Counted from the stretch's first letter, positions 19,112-28,298 are shown. The stretch: DNA of 64,000 nucleotides from Thiotrichaceae bacterium (GCA_011391085.1 JAABRD010000010.1:62001-126000), one strand, 5' to 3'. A program made the numbers and translations. Notes: a model not told the origin generated them from the letters alone.

Positions 19112-21304
19112 TTATGACTTCACCTGGTCTTCCCAAATTTCAAAATGTTGCAACCCCTCGATGATTCCACCAGCGTTAGATTTTTGTGCAAAGTAAATAC
19201 AAGGTCGGCCACGCAATTTTTCCAATTCAGGACTGTAATTACCCACCACGATACCGCAGGTATCTCCTTTCAACATCTCTTCATCATTCCCAGAATCGCC
19301 GGCCACGATAAACCGGTCCAGCGGCAACCCCCACCGCATGGCTAGGTAACGTACCGCCAGCCCTTTTGAGGCACGAATCGGAAGTACATCGATTAAACGT
19401 CCTTCGGTGACAATGACCGTGGCCAATAGGCGTTGTTGACGTAACCGACTCACTACGGGTCGGCGTGTCAGTGGTAACTTGTGGTTCTTGACGGCCACAT
19501 AACTGATTTTAAAGTTACTTTGATGTTCTGGTGGTTGCGGTTCAAACTCTTTAAACCCGGCCAAGGCTGCACGTATTTTATCAGGTTCCCAACGAAAGCC
19601 AATATGTTGTTGCCACCCTTTATCTTTGGCAAATCTCCTGCCATAGTAAATTTCGGTGCCGACGGCGGTGATAAAAACATCCGGAGAAGGGATCTCCCAT
19701 TGTTCCAGAATCTCCCTGGCACTTGCCAAATGACGACCTGTGGCTACCCCAAAACTGACTTGTTGGGCTTGATGAAGGTAATCCAGGAGTTCTTTCAGAG
19801 CCTTAGCATCACCAATCAAGGTGTTGTCAATATCAGAAATAAGGGCACGATTAGACATAAGAATTTTCTTATCAAAAGCGAGACCGGTTTTGTTAGGGTG
19901 AGGTTTCGGCATTTCCACACTAACCGCATCTTGGTACAGAGAAGCGGATGGCAGTTTCGTAATGGCAGTTTCCAGATGGTGGAGGTAAGTTTGGACATGA
20001 CTAGACCACGAGTAGTATTGTTTCACTTTGGTCATGCCGTTTTTCGACCATTGTTGCCAACGTTGCTTATCAGTCAAAGCCGATTCAATCGCTTCGCCGA
20101 TGGCTTGGGTGTTCAACGGATCGATTAATAAGCCGTTTTGACAATTTTTGATAATGTCTGTGGGTCCCCCATCGTGAGTCGCAATAATAGGTAATCCCGT
20201 GGCCGCAGCTTCAATGAGGGTGATGCCAAAAGGTTCGGTCAACGCGGGATTGACAAATACCCCTTGAGTATTGATGGCCAAGTGGTAAAAGTGCGGAATC
20301 TCTTCTGAACAGTGGTGTTTGGGATAAGCGACTTTACCATATAAGTCATATTTGTCAATGGCTAACAACATCTCGGTCCAGACTTGCCGTGCCCCTTTAT
20401 CCAAATCCTTGATGTCTTGACGGTTGCCAGCAATAATCACTAAATTGGACAAATTAGGCAACTGTGGATGTTCGCCGTAGGCTTTAATCAGGGCTGGAAC
20501 GTTCTTGCGTTCATCGGCGCGGGATACCGCCAAAATCATCGGCTTTTGAGGTTCTTGCAGGAAGCGGGCAATTCTTTCATAAATGCCGATAGGTGGCAAG
20601 TAGTTGTCAATCCGATAGAAATTCTCTAAATCCACGCCAGGGGGAATGACTTGCATTTGGCGAGGGTCATAATGTTCATATTGTTCATACTGTTCTCGCA
20701 CTTCTTGAGGTGTGCTGGCGATGATTAACGAGGCGGCATTGAGGGCGCGTTCTTCGGCTTCAATACGATAACCCATGTTGTATTCTTCCTGAATTTTTGC
20801 CGGAGTCAGTCCTTTTTCTAACAACCGGGCACGTTTAACTCGACCCAACGAATGACCTGTGAACACCAAAGGCACTTCTAGCATGTGGGCTAACATCGTT
20901 CCTACATAGCCAGCATCGGCATAATGTCCATGAATAGCGTCTGGTAACCAATGCGACCGGCGAAAATAGTGTAGCACTTGGTCCACACAATTTTCTAGGT
21001 AAGGCCATAACACCTCTTTTCTCAAATAACGTCTCGGTCCAAAAGGAACACGGACAATATACGCATTGCCACCCAGCGGTTCTAAAGGCTTGGCATAATC
21101 TTGACTGACTTTGGGGTCCACAATTTGGCGAGTGAACAAATCCACACGCGCCACTTGTTCATGTCGTCCCAATTCCCTGACCAGTTCGACCACGTATTTG
21201 ACTTGACCACCAGTATCAGCGTCGCGTCCCAGTTCAATATTGTCACCACGTACTAGCCCGTGCAGACTAAACATGGCAAAGTAACGTTTTTTGGTAGGGT
21301 TCAT
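19112..21304 (-). CDS. Sucrose-phosphate synthase fused to sucrose-phosphatase
   Basis: About 730 residues, two enzymes in one chain. The N-terminal ~470 residues are a GT4 sucrose-phosphate synthase (FSLHGLVRG, DTGGQVKYVVELVREL, HGHYADAGYVG, and E-x7-E in EPFGITLIE). The C-terminal ~240 residues are a HAD-type sucrose-phosphatase domain with motif I DIDNTLIG, motif II ATGR, and motif III/IV AGDSGNDEEML, all intact. The product would therefore turn UDP-glucose and fructose-6-phosphate into free sucrose. I start at the ATG at 21304 (MNPTKKRYFAMFSLHG), which fits the family; the in-frame ATG at 21349 lies in a GTCCCAACACACG repeat. The frame ends just inside the upstream edge of the repeat cluster. 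Confidence 0.94.
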   Translation of the reverse strand: MNPTKKRYFAMFSLHGLVRGDNIELGRDADTGGQVKYVVELVRELGRHEQVARVDLFTRQIVDPKVSQDYAKPLEPLGGNAYIVRVPFGPRRYLRKEVLWPYLENCVDQVLHYFRRSHWLPDAIHGHYADAGYVGTMLAHMLEVPLVFTGHSLGRVKRARLLEKGLTPAKIQEEYNMGYRIEAEERALNAASLIIASTPQEVREQYEQYEHYDPRQMQVIPPGVDLENFYRIDNYLPPIGIYERIARFLQEPQKPMILAVSRADERKNVPALIKAYGEHPQLPNLSNLVIIAGNRQDIKDLDKGARQVWTEMLLAIDKYDLYGKVAYPKHHCSEEIPHFYHLAINTQGVFVNPALTEPFGITLIEAAATGLPIIATHDGGPTDIIKNCQNGLLIDPLNTQAIGEAIESALTDKQRWQQWSKNGMTKVKQYYSWSSHVQTYLHHLETAITKLPSASLYQDAVSVEMPKPHPNKTGLAFDKKILMSNRALISDIDNTLIGDAKALKELLDYLHQAQQVSFGVATGRHLASAREILEQWEIPSPDVFITAVGTEIYYGRRFAKDKGWQQHIGFRWEPDKIRAALAGFKEFEPQPPEHQSNFKISYVAVKNHKLPLTRRPVVSRLRQQRLLATVIVTEGRLIDVLPIRASKGLAVRYLAMRWGLPLDRFIVAGDSGNDEEMLKGDTCGIVVGNYSPELEKLRGRPCIYFAQKSNAGGIIEGLQHFEIWEDQVKS

Positions 21305-21339
21305 GGTAGTTTCAAATTTTGCTAAAAAATATGTGGAGT

Positions 21340-21806
21340 CCCAACACACGTGTTGGGACGACGTGGGCTGGCGAAAGTCCTCAATGCCATTAAGTTAAGG
21401 AATAAAAGTAGCCAAGGAATTAAAGTCGTGGTGGACTAGAGGCTTTAGCCGGAGGGTGGGTCCCCGCGATTTCAATGGTGTTCCACTCCCCACCGGCTAA
21501 AGCCTCTAGTCCTACGGTCCATTAATTGATTCTTTAACTTAATGGCATTGCGGCTGAAGCCTCCAATCCGGCCTTGGATTTTTGGTAGTGTTGTACAAGT
21601 AATGGTATAGCGGTTTTGGAGTACGGAATTTATTCCGTTTCCAGCGGAATAAATTCCGTACTCCAACGGAATCAATTCCGTACTCCAACGGAATCAATTC
21701 CGTACTCCAACGAAATAAATTCCGTACTCCAACGAAATAAATTCCGTACTCCAAAACCCACAACCATTACCTTTGCATCACTACCAACCCATTCCCCATT
21801 AATCCA
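21340..21806. repeat. Repeat-filled gap of at least four families
   Basis: No gene is seen. It contains a GTCCCAACACACGTGTTGG hairpin at about 21342-21361, the AATGCCATTAAGTTAAGGAA motif, a GGACTAGAGGC palindrome at about 21430-21516, and a GGTAGTG-flanked block (21584-21785) that encloses a GGAATTTATTCCG cluster. Confidence 0.85.
21584..21785. mobile_element. GGTAGTG-family element enclosing a GGAATTTATTCCG cluster
   Basis: The ends GGTAGTGTTGTACAAGTAAT and ATTACCTTTGCATCACTACC form an imperfect terminal inverted repeat of the GGTAGTGATGCAA family. The interior holds one forward and five inverted copies of the GGAGTACGGAATT repeat. No target duplication is visible. Confidence 0.6.
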
Positions 21807-22934
21807 TTAATCCACCACCGGCAACCACCCTTTCATGCCCGTGATGACTTTCCACATCCCCTCTGGAATAACCAGTTCCTTCTGGGAACCTTTAGGTAAA
21901 GTAGTCCGAATTTGGTCTTCCTGACCCTCTTGTACCTTTTGTACCCAATCAGGTTCCATCAACAATTCACGTCCTATGGCTACCAGTGGAACACCCGTTT
22001 CCAGCATTTGTAACGCCTCTTCTGGGGTATGTACGGCACCGACGCCCATTACCGGGATGTGATTTCCGACACATTCCTGAATGATTACCGCCCGCGGTTT
22101 TTTGTCAGTTTCATCGCGTAGTGAACTACCCCAGAAATTCATAGTGGAAACATGCAAATAGTCCAACTTCCGCGTGGCCAACGTTTCTACCAGTTGCAAA
22201 GTGTCGGTCATGGTAATTCCTGGATTTTCAATCTCCTCTGGAGAAAATCGATAGCCTACCATAAAAGGAGACTCGGCATATTTAGCTACCGTGTCAATCA
22301 CCTCGTCAGTCACTGCCAACGGAAACGTCATCCGTTTTTCAACATTGCCTCCCCAACGGTCGTCTCGACGGTTCGCATGAGGAGAGAAAAATTGCTGAAT
22401 CAGATAAGTGTTTGCCCCATGAATTTCCACGCCATCAAAACCTGCGGCAATGGCCCGGCGGGTCGCATATCCAAACGCCTTAATGGTTTGCGTAATCTCC
22501 TCTTCCGTTAAAGCACGCGGTACGGTGGTACTGCCATGAACTGCTGGGATGGCACTAGCACTCACGGGTTGCTTATCTGGCAACACGTCTGGAGGAGACA
22601 TTCGGCCACCATGATAAATTTGCAGAATGGCTTTGGCCCCTTGCGCCTGAAGAGTCTTCGCCATGCGTGTTAAACTGGGCATCATCTCTTCCGTATGTGC
22701 CCCAATTTGATCCGCAAATCCTTGTCCTTGAGGCATGACGTAGGCGGCGGCTGTCATTATGATACCGAGTCCTTGAGAACGTTTCTGATAATAAGCAATT
22801 TCTGCATCAGAAACCGTACCATCGGCATTACCGGACCAGGTGGTCATTGGTGCCATGACGAGACGATTATTTACTTGAATACCAGAAACGGGGAATGTAA
22901 AAGGTTGAAACAGTGGTTCGTATTTGTGGTTCAT
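21807..22934 (-). CDS. Old yellow enzyme family NADH:flavin oxidoreductase
   Basis: A 375-residue FMN-dependent TIM-barrel enzyme of the OYE family, which reduces activated double bonds with NAD(P)H. Visible motifs are the N-terminal NRLVMAPMTT, QIYHGGR (~103-109), the substrate-binding EIHGANTYLIQQFFSPHAN with RRDDRWGG (~170-195), and the C-terminal GVGAVHTPEEALQMLETG with AIGRELLMEPDW. Physiological substrate unknown. It is flanked by repeats and appears monocistronic. The ATG at 22934 is preceded by a run of GGAAAATGGAAAATGG simple repeat that would supply only weak ribosome-binding potential. Confidence 0.92.
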   Translation of the reverse strand: MNHKYEPLFQPFTFPVSGIQVNNRLVMAPMTTWSGNADGTVSDAEIAYYQKRSQGLGIIMTAAAYVMPQGQGFADQIGAHTEEMMPSLTRMAKTLQAQGAKAILQIYHGGRMSPPDVLPDKQPVSASAIPAVHGSTTVPRALTEEEITQTIKAFGYATRRAIAAGFDGVEIHGANTYLIQQFFSPHANRRDDRWGGNVEKRMTFPLAVTDEVIDTVAKYAESPFMVGYRFSPEEIENPGITMTDTLQLVETLATRKLDYLHVSTMNFWGSSLRDETDKKPRAVIIQECVGNHIPVMGVGAVHTPEEALQMLETGVPLVAIGRELLMEPDWVQKVQEGQEDQIRTTLPKGSQKELVIPEGMWKVITGMKGWLPVVD

Positions 22935-22940
22935 GTTCGT

Positions 22941-22975
<35 letters not shown>

Positions 22976-22980
22976 CTAGA

Positions 22981-23144
22981 GGCTAAAGAATGAAGACCAT
23001 GGTGGACTGGAGGCTTTAGCCGGCCGGCGGTAGGCACACCCTATGTCTCAAGAGTGGGGTATGCCTACCGCCGGCCGGCTAAAGCCTCCAGTCCACCGGG
23101 TTTTGTTTAACTCAATCGTACCTGTTTGAATGAATATTACTATA
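22981..23144. repeat. GGACTGGAGGC palindrome and half of a TATAGT element
   Basis: A palindrome of the GGACTAGAGGC family with long GGCCGGCGGTAGGC arms spans about 22999-23095. At 23131-23144 there is a lone right end GAATATTACTATA of the TATAGT family. Confidence 0.7.
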
Positions 23145-23185
23145 GTCCGGCCTTGGTTTTTGCTTCTTCCATTTTCCATTTTCCA

Positions 23186-24574
23186 TTATAAATACCGAGG
23201 CGTCTGACGCGAACGAGGTGGCGAATGTTCTGATAAGTTTTCCACTTCGTGTACCACCACCTTTTCTTCCGGTTTTCTCAACACCGTATAATCCGCCGTC
23301 TCCAAAAATTGGGGGCGATGACGATTCATATAGGATTCTACCAATTTCCCCTGGGCATTTAATTCGTGGTCCAAAAATTCAAAAATTTTATCAATAAGGT
23401 CAAAAATTTTGGCTTCATTTTCAGGCAAATATTGTTGCAGTGGAGTTTGCTTACCCACCTGCATCACCTCTTGCAAGGCGGTACTCTCTGAAGGAGGGGG
23501 AGTCTGACAATTAGACGGCGGTGAGTTTTTCCCAATTTGTAACTCTAAGGTACTCATTTTCCGACTGATTTCAATTAATTGTTGTGCTTCCTCTTGTTGT
23601 TCTAGTGTTCCCTTTTCTATCGCCTCCTTGAGTAATCGTTGCACGGCTTTTTCTTCCCCTTCGGCTAAATAAGTTCTAATGTAGGCTAGTTTATCCTTAA
23701 CCTCCCCAGATTTTTCTTTCGTCCCATCTTCCCGCGGGATGCCGGCGGCTAATCCGCTTTCTTCGAGAACTTGTGAAGAAATTCCAAGTTCCGCAGCCGT
23801 GAGTTTGACTCCTTCAGTGCCAAACTGCCAAGGTTTCTTTTCATCATCATTTAAGTCATAACGATGGTCCTTGGTTTGCAGCACTTTAGCGGCGCGTCTG
23901 TGGGAGAATCTTCTAAACGAAAATGACAGTATCAAAAATATAGCGATGGTCAATGCCGTAAGAATTATCCACGGTGTTTGAAGATTCATCACCGCCTCAG
24001 ATTCTTTAGAATCTTTAGACAAAGAGGGCAATACACTAGGTCCCCCCTTTTCTGTGACAACTGGCGACATTTCATTTTTGACAGGAGATGAAGACGTTGG
24101 AACCTGTTCGGATCTGGTGGTGCTAAAAGCAGTTTGAATCGCCGACAAAATCGGTTCTGTAGAGTCCGTCTCCGCAGATTTTTCCAAATCCGATGTGGTA
24201 CAAGTAATCTTTTGCCTCTGTTGGCGAAACATTTTCCATTCCTGGTTTTGCCGATGATACTCGGTGTCGGCCTCCGTCGCACTTAACATCTGTATGTCAG
24301 ACAGTGACGGAACCGTCAAAGTTTGACTTATTTTTAAGGAGTTAATGTTACAAGGGACACGAAATGCTTGGGGATTGGCCTTTAATAAGGCTATCATCAC
24401 TTGGTGCCGAGTCACAGATGAATCAGGACGCACCTGTATAGCAATTTCCCAAAGTTGGTCGCCCGTTTTAACAGGTCCATAAGTATGAGACCCCTGTTCT
24501 GGTGGTGCGGCCAGGCCCGTTATGGGAATCAGGCAAATTAAGACAATTTTGAGTAATAACGTTGATTTTGACAT
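23186..24574 (-). CDS. FimV-like peptidoglycan-binding inner-membrane protein
   Basis: This 462-residue protein opens with a signal peptide (~1-22, ending GLAAP). The FimV N-terminal LysM-like motif follows (YGPVKTGDQLWEIAIQVRPD, with VMIALLKANPQAF; residues ~32-75). A low-complexity Ser/Pro-rich stretch precedes a membrane segment (~200-220, IILTALTIAIFLILSFSFRR). The cytoplasmic part is acidic and coiled, with a TPR/FimV C-terminal-like section (YIRTYLAEGEEKAVQRLLKE). FimV organises the cell pole and type IV pilus or T2SS function in gammaproteobacteria. The protein is shorter than Pseudomonas FimV. Role inferred from the N-terminal signature. Confidence 0.8.
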   Translation of the reverse strand: MSKSTLLLKIVLICLIPITGLAAPPEQGSHTYGPVKTGDQLWEIAIQVRPDSSVTRHQVMIALLKANPQAFRVPCNINSLKISQTLTVPSLSDIQMLSATEADTEYHRQNQEWKMFRQQRQKITCTTSDLEKSAETDSTEPILSAIQTAFSTTRSEQVPTSSSPVKNEMSPVVTEKGGPSVLPSLSKDSKESEAVMNLQTPWIILTALTIAIFLILSFSFRRFSHRRAAKVLQTKDHRYDLNDDEKKPWQFGTEGVKLTAAELGISSQVLEESGLAAGIPREDGTKEKSGEVKDKLAYIRTYLAEGEEKAVQRLLKEAIEKGTLEQQEEAQQLIEISRKMSTLELQIGKNSPPSNCQTPPPSESTALQEVMQVGKQTPLQQYLPENEAKIFDLIDKIFEFLDHELNAQGKLVESYMNRHRPQFLETADYTVLRKPEEKVVVHEVENLSEHSPPRSRQTPRYL

Positions 24575-24587
24575 GGTAGAAACATCA

Positions 24588-24674
24588 TATAGTAGTATTC
24601 CTCAATCACTTATACCCCCCTGCCCCCCGTGTACGGGGGCAGGGGGGTATAAAGTGAGAAGGAATATTACTATA
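24588..24674. mobile_element. TATAGT-family MITE-like palindrome
   Basis: Ends TATAGTAGTATTCCTC and GGAATATTACTATA; the core is CCCCCCTGCCCCCCGTGTAC and its complement. Located just upstream of the fimV-like gene's ATG. Confidence 0.75.
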
Positions 24675-24699
24675 ACATAATAATCATAAAACATGAAGC

Positions 24700-24798
24700 G
24701 AGACTGAATTTAACCAAAGCTGTGGCGGTTTTCGAAGGCTACGGCAGTTTTCGATACTTCCCAAAGTTCGTGCAAGAAATTCTTGGAAATTCAGTCTC
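24700..24798. repeat. Palindromic element with GAGACTGAATTT ends
   Basis: Twelve-base perfect inverted ends enclose about 75 bp with two copies of GGCNGTTTTCGA. Single copy in this window. Could be another small mobile element. Confidence 0.5.
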
Positions 24799-25094
24799 AT
24801 TCTTACTATTATAGCATAGTCAAATCAAAAGCTACAAACAGTGAACATATTGTGTTTTTTGTTGTTTAATAATGTCTGTCAGTTGCAAATAGAGTGGTTG
24901 TCCCCTATAATGTAAATCGACATTAAACTTTAAATGACATTTCTACAAACCTGTACCTGCCATTTGGTGTGCAATAATGATACGGCGCCATCATCATTAT
25001 TGCATTCCAGATGAAATGGTATAACTTAACCTGAATATTACTAATATTCCAAATTCCAACCTCTTTCCCTCAAATAACCAGGAGAAACCTCATA

Positions 25095-25820
25095 ATGAAA
25101 CGTTACACTACAACACTTGTTATCAGTATACTCACCCTAAACACGACAGTGGCACTGGCAGAAGAGATGACCTCTCACGACCATAGCATGGCGGCACCAG
25201 TTTCTACTCCACCACCCTCCAGTGCAACTGCGTCTGTCACTGCCCCAGCCGTCTCAGAGGAGACCCCGGACAGTCTGCAAAACATGTTAAAAATGATGCA
25301 AGAGATTGTCAAAACCATGTCTGGCATTGCCACCCAACTGACTACCCAGTCTAACACTGCCTCTGATATGTCAGCCATGTCTAGCCACACCATGCCAGAG
25401 ATGACTATGACAATGTCACCCATGCAACAACAGCAACAGGACTTGCAAGACCTTCTCAAGCAAATCCAGCGCACAACTGATTCTGCCACACGTCAACAAT
25501 TGTTGCAAGAACATTCGGCTAAGATGCAACAACTGATGGACATGCTGAACGGGACAATGGAAATGAGTCAGCGCATGAGTAGCGACTCGACGATGAAAAT
25601 GGACCATGACAGTTCGATGAAGATGGACATGGGCGAGTCTGCGTCAGCCGATGGCGAGAAGAAGGAGAAGGATTGCAAAATGATGAAGGACATGAAGGAT
25701 GACATGAAAATGGATGAACCGATGGGTGACTCCTCTACTAAATTGTTGGAACAACGTCTGAATGACATGCAAGTGTTGTTAAATCAGATGTTACAACATC
25801 AAGTGCAAGCAACGAAATAG
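25095..25820 (+). CDS. Secreted Met/His-rich protein of unknown function
   Basis: A 241-residue protein with a clear signal peptide (~1-22, ending ALAEE). The mature part is very rich in Met (DHSMAA, MSAMSSHTMPEMTMTMSPMQ, MKMDHDSSMKMDMGE) with interspersed His, Asp and Lys, and has a predicted coiled segment (QQQQQDLQDLLKQIQRTTDS) and a Gln-rich helical C-terminus. Met/His-rich periplasmic segments often bind copper or silver, so a metal-handling role is a guess only. AGGAG lies ten bases upstream of the ATG. No copper transporter or regulator is next to it. Confidence 0.8.
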   Translation: MKRYTTTLVISILTLNTTVALAEEMTSHDHSMAAPVSTPPPSSATASVTAPAVSEETPDSLQNMLKMMQEIVKTMSGIATQLTTQSNTASDMSAMSSHTMPEMTMTMSPMQQQQQDLQDLLKQIQRTTDSATRQQLLQEHSAKMQQLMDMLNGTMEMSQRMSSDSTMKMDHDSSMKMDMGESASADGEKKEKDCKMMKDMKDDMKMDEPMGDSSTKLLEQRLNDMQVLLNQMLQHQVQATK

Positions 25821-26117
25821 CTTGTGATGCCAAAGAAACTAAGTTTCTCTTAGGAAACGAGGCTTTATTGGAGCGGAGGTACCGTTGGAGTAGAGGCTTT
25901 AGCCGGTGAGGGTGGAGTAGAGGCTTTAGCCGGCAATCCGTTGGAGTAGAGGCTTTAGCCGGTGGCTGTTCACCTAAATCTAACGCCGTGCGCCTCTCTC
26001 CGGCTAAAGCCTCCACTCCAGCATAAGCCTCCACTCCAGCAGGTCCTATCGGTTTACCATCACTGCTGTAACACTACCCCCTATAAAAGTGAGTGCCAGT
26101 CGATGGCTTCATCCAAT
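25821..26117. repeat. GGAGTAGAGGC repeat cluster
   Basis: Three forward arms (TTGGAGTAGAGGCTTTAGCC) at about 25882-25962 and two inverted arms (GGCTAAAGCCTCCACTCCAG) at about 26000-26039 occupy the gap. A GAAACTAAGTTTC repeat lies at about 25832. No gene. Confidence 0.8.
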
Positions 26118-26396
26118 CTATTCGCGATCGCATGATGGATTCGCCATATCGGTACAGTCTGTGGAATTGCCCTTAGGGTCTTTTTTGGAGTCGTCCTTAG
26201 GGTCTTTTTTGGAGTCGTCCTTAGGGTCTTTTTTGGAGTTGCCCTTCTGTTCCTCGTTGGGGTTGCCCCTCTGACTGGTTGTCTCATTTTGAGCAACAAC
26301 CAGATTCTCCCATCCAGCCACCATCATGGGTTGAACGGAAAACAAAAGACCAGCAAGCAATGAAAGTCTGTATAATTTCTTCGTATAGCAACACAT
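26118..26396 (-). CDS. Small secreted protein with SKKDPKDD repeats
   Basis: 92 residues starting at the ATG at 26396, with GGAG nine bases upstream, which favours it over a TTG at 26411. The N-terminus (MCCYTKKLYRLSLLAGLLFS) is signal-peptide-like. The mature part is hydrophilic with three tandem 8-residue repeats SKKDPKDD, encoded by a 24-bp DNA repeat (about 26175-26245), and ends CTDMANPSCDRE. I recognise no family. The repeats stay in frame in other readings too, so two overlapping plus/minus ORFs there are shadows. Confidence 0.55.
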   Translation of the reverse strand: MCCYTKKLYRLSLLAGLLFSVQPMMVAGWENLVVAQNETTSQRGNPNEEQKGNSKKDPKDDSKKDPKDDSKKDPKGNSTDCTDMANPSCDRE

Positions 26397-26411
26397 ATAA
26401 TGTTTCTCCAA

Positions 26412-26914
26412 ATGTTAGGTGGATATAGCTTCTGTGAATTTCTTGGTTTTGTGATGCGGAACTCACTTTAAGTATATTATAGAATATGAATTTAGATACG
26501 TCAAGAATAAATCTTAAATGAGTTATGATGCGTTAATTATCGCCTCTATAATCAAATAATTAATAAAGCTACATTGGTATTTATGGTGACGCAGTGACAG
26601 GATTTTTGTATTATTTTAATATAGAATTTAGAAGAATTTATACGTCAATAAAGTATATTATATTGCGCAATCACTAAGCTATTATTAGGACTTAGGTAAA
26701 TCATCTGGGATCAACGGCGATCAGAAACTCAGTTTCTTTAGATGTTTCTACATAAGTCTGCTATTAAAAAAATAAATAACATCCAAACAAACAATCATAG
26801 TTGACAGATTAAAAGAAAGCCGCTATCCTAATGTCATAGGATATAAATCGTTATAGTGATTTAATACCCAATCAATTCAATTAGACATGTGATGAACACC
26901 TTAAAGAGGAAAAT
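26412..26914. other. A+T-rich non-repetitive intergenic region
   Basis: About 500 bp with no gene. It is clearly A+T-richer than the flanks and nearly free of the dispersed repeats apart from one partial GAAACTCAGTTTC at about 26726. It contains the promoter at 26801-26829 for the next gene. The change in composition marks the left side of the accessory island. Confidence 0.6.
26801..26829 (+). promoter_or_regulatory. Sigma-70-like promoter for the P-loop/wHTH gene
   Basis: TTGACA at 26801-26806 (exact -35 consensus), 17-base spacer, TATCCT at 26824-26829. The gene starts 86 bases downstream with AGAGGA as ribosome binding site. Confidence 0.65.
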
Positions 26915-28285
26915 ATGATGACTAATATAACCTATCAACCAGTGGAAACTTTTTTTTACCACGATTTTGCCCGTGAACTTCTCCCCGTTCCCCCTTCTTC
27001 AAAAAGATGTCTGATTTGCAGTGGTCGTGGATTGGGCAAGACGGAATTACTGGAACATCTGAGGCAAAAGTTGGAAGCCGAAGAATCTGTGGGAAAGTGC
27101 TTCTTTTGTGCCTGTCGTCAACATCCCCTGGAGGAGATAGAGACACTCAATACCCTGAGTGATCCCTCCAAAAAATCAATAGAGGCCAAACCCAGTTTGC
27201 TGATTGACAATTTGGATTATCTCTTAGACTATCTATGGAGTCAGTACGACGAAGAGACGTTTCGAAACAAGCTACGGACAATCCAGAACGTGTTGCAATC
27301 CTTCCCGCAAGAAGGGAATATTTACATTTCAACTTCCACTCCCTTGATTCAATTGGTCGGACGGCAATTTGAAACAGAGGAGGTGAAGAAGGCTTGGAAA
27401 GATGTCTGGTCAATCCCTCTTCAACAATTCGAAGTGCAAGAAGTGAATCCCTGGCGAGGCGTTTGGCCGGCCCGAATAGAATCTTTTATTCAGCAGGCGT
27501 TTGGCCAATTAACCGAGTCACCGACCTCTCTGGAAAAAGAGTGGAAAAAAGCCACCGTGATGGTGACGGGAGGACATCCTACTTTGGTGGGGGCCACCAT
27601 GAAACTTTTGAATCAGTTGTTGTCAAAATTTATAACTGGCAAAATTTCCGAATTATCGGAGTTTGAACAAAGTCTAATCATGGTCAAAAAGGGACTTGTA
27701 GAGGCCAACGCTACTGACAGAATTGTCAACTATCTGTTGGATAAGCTGTCCCACACCAAATTGCCGATCTTGTTGCAGGTGCTACAAGATTTGAAAGGGT
27801 TTGATGAGAGAATTTACCAAGAGTTGATCGCCTTGACGAATGGCAATCTGTCGCCCAAAGACCTTTCCTCTCGTTCTCGTACCACTTTGCTTTATCACGG
27901 TCTGGCCCATCCCGATGAGAAGACCGGTGAATATGTGGTCACAGGTGAATTGTTACGCCAGGAATTGATGCGCTACTCTGATAACCGCGTGTTGAGTCTT
28001 TCCAGTCAAGAGCTCGATAGTCAAAGTGGCAAAGTCCTATGTCAGTCAGGCTTGTCTGTGCAAGAACTGGAATTATCCGGCGTGCTTTGGCTAATTTGGA
28101 AGACTTTAATTCACGAGAAGGACAAGCTATGGTCAGTGTCAGAGATTGCCATACAAACTGGGTTAAAAACCGATACCGCCGTACGGTCCGCGTTGCAACG
28201 CTTAGGACGGTTGTTGGAGGAGAGGAATGTTCGCGTGTTGGAGAACGTGCGGGGGAAGGGGTATCGGATTAAGGGGAATGGGTGA
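26915..28285 (+). CDS. P-loop ATPase with C-terminal winged helix
   Basis: A 456-residue protein with an STAND/AAA-like ATPase layout. The P-loop is SGRGLGKT (residues 36-43; Ser replaces the first Gly), with Walker B SLLIDNLD at 94-101. A middle region of helical ATPase lid type follows. Residues ~385-454 look like an OmpR-type winged helix: EIAIQTGLKTDTAVRSALQR, then LEERNVRVLENVRGKGYRIK. The DNA-binding domain at the C-terminus of an ATPase suggests a signal-responsive transcription regulator or a defence sensor (inference). ATG 26915 and 26918 are both possible, both after AGAGGA. It is preceded by a good promoter and faces the ParB/ParA pair tail to tail. I do not recognise a named family. 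Confidence 0.75.
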   Translation: MMTNITYQPVETFFYHDFARELLPVPPSSKRCLICSGRGLGKTELLEHLRQKLEAEESVGKCFFCACRQHPLEEIETLNTLSDPSKKSIEAKPSLLIDNLDYLLDYLWSQYDEETFRNKLRTIQNVLQSFPQEGNIYISTSTPLIQLVGRQFETEEVKKAWKDVWSIPLQQFEVQEVNPWRGVWPARIESFIQQAFGQLTESPTSLEKEWKKATVMVTGGHPTLVGATMKLLNQLLSKFITGKISELSEFEQSLIMVKKGLVEANATDRIVNYLLDKLSHTKLPILLQVLQDLKGFDERIYQELIALTNGNLSPKDLSSRSRTTLLYHGLAHPDEKTGEYVVTGELLRQELMRYSDNRVLSLSSQELDSQSGKVLCQSGLSVQELELSGVLWLIWKTLIHEKDKLWSVSEIAIQTGLKTDTAVRSALQRLGRLLEERNVRVLENVRGKGYRIKGNG

Positions 28286-28298
28286 GGGTTGATAATTT

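Larger units (their letters stand above)
24575..25094. other. Intergenic region with two palindromic elements and a promoter region
   Basis: No gene is seen. It contains a TATAGT-family element (24588-24674), an element with 12-bp perfect ends GAGACTGAATTT/AAATTCAGTCTC (24700-24798), and then ~300 bp of A+T-rich, non-repetitive DNA. The last bases before 25095 carry AGGAG ten bases upstream of the ATG. Confidence 0.6.

Noticed and set aside
18688-19196. Four overlapping ORFs over the GGAATTTATTCCG cluster
   Set aside because: Low-complexity repeat translations in several frames, not conserved-looking proteins.
26081-26299. ORFs in other frames over the 24-bp repeats
   Set aside because: They share the in-frame repeat with the better-supported 92-residue secreted protein.
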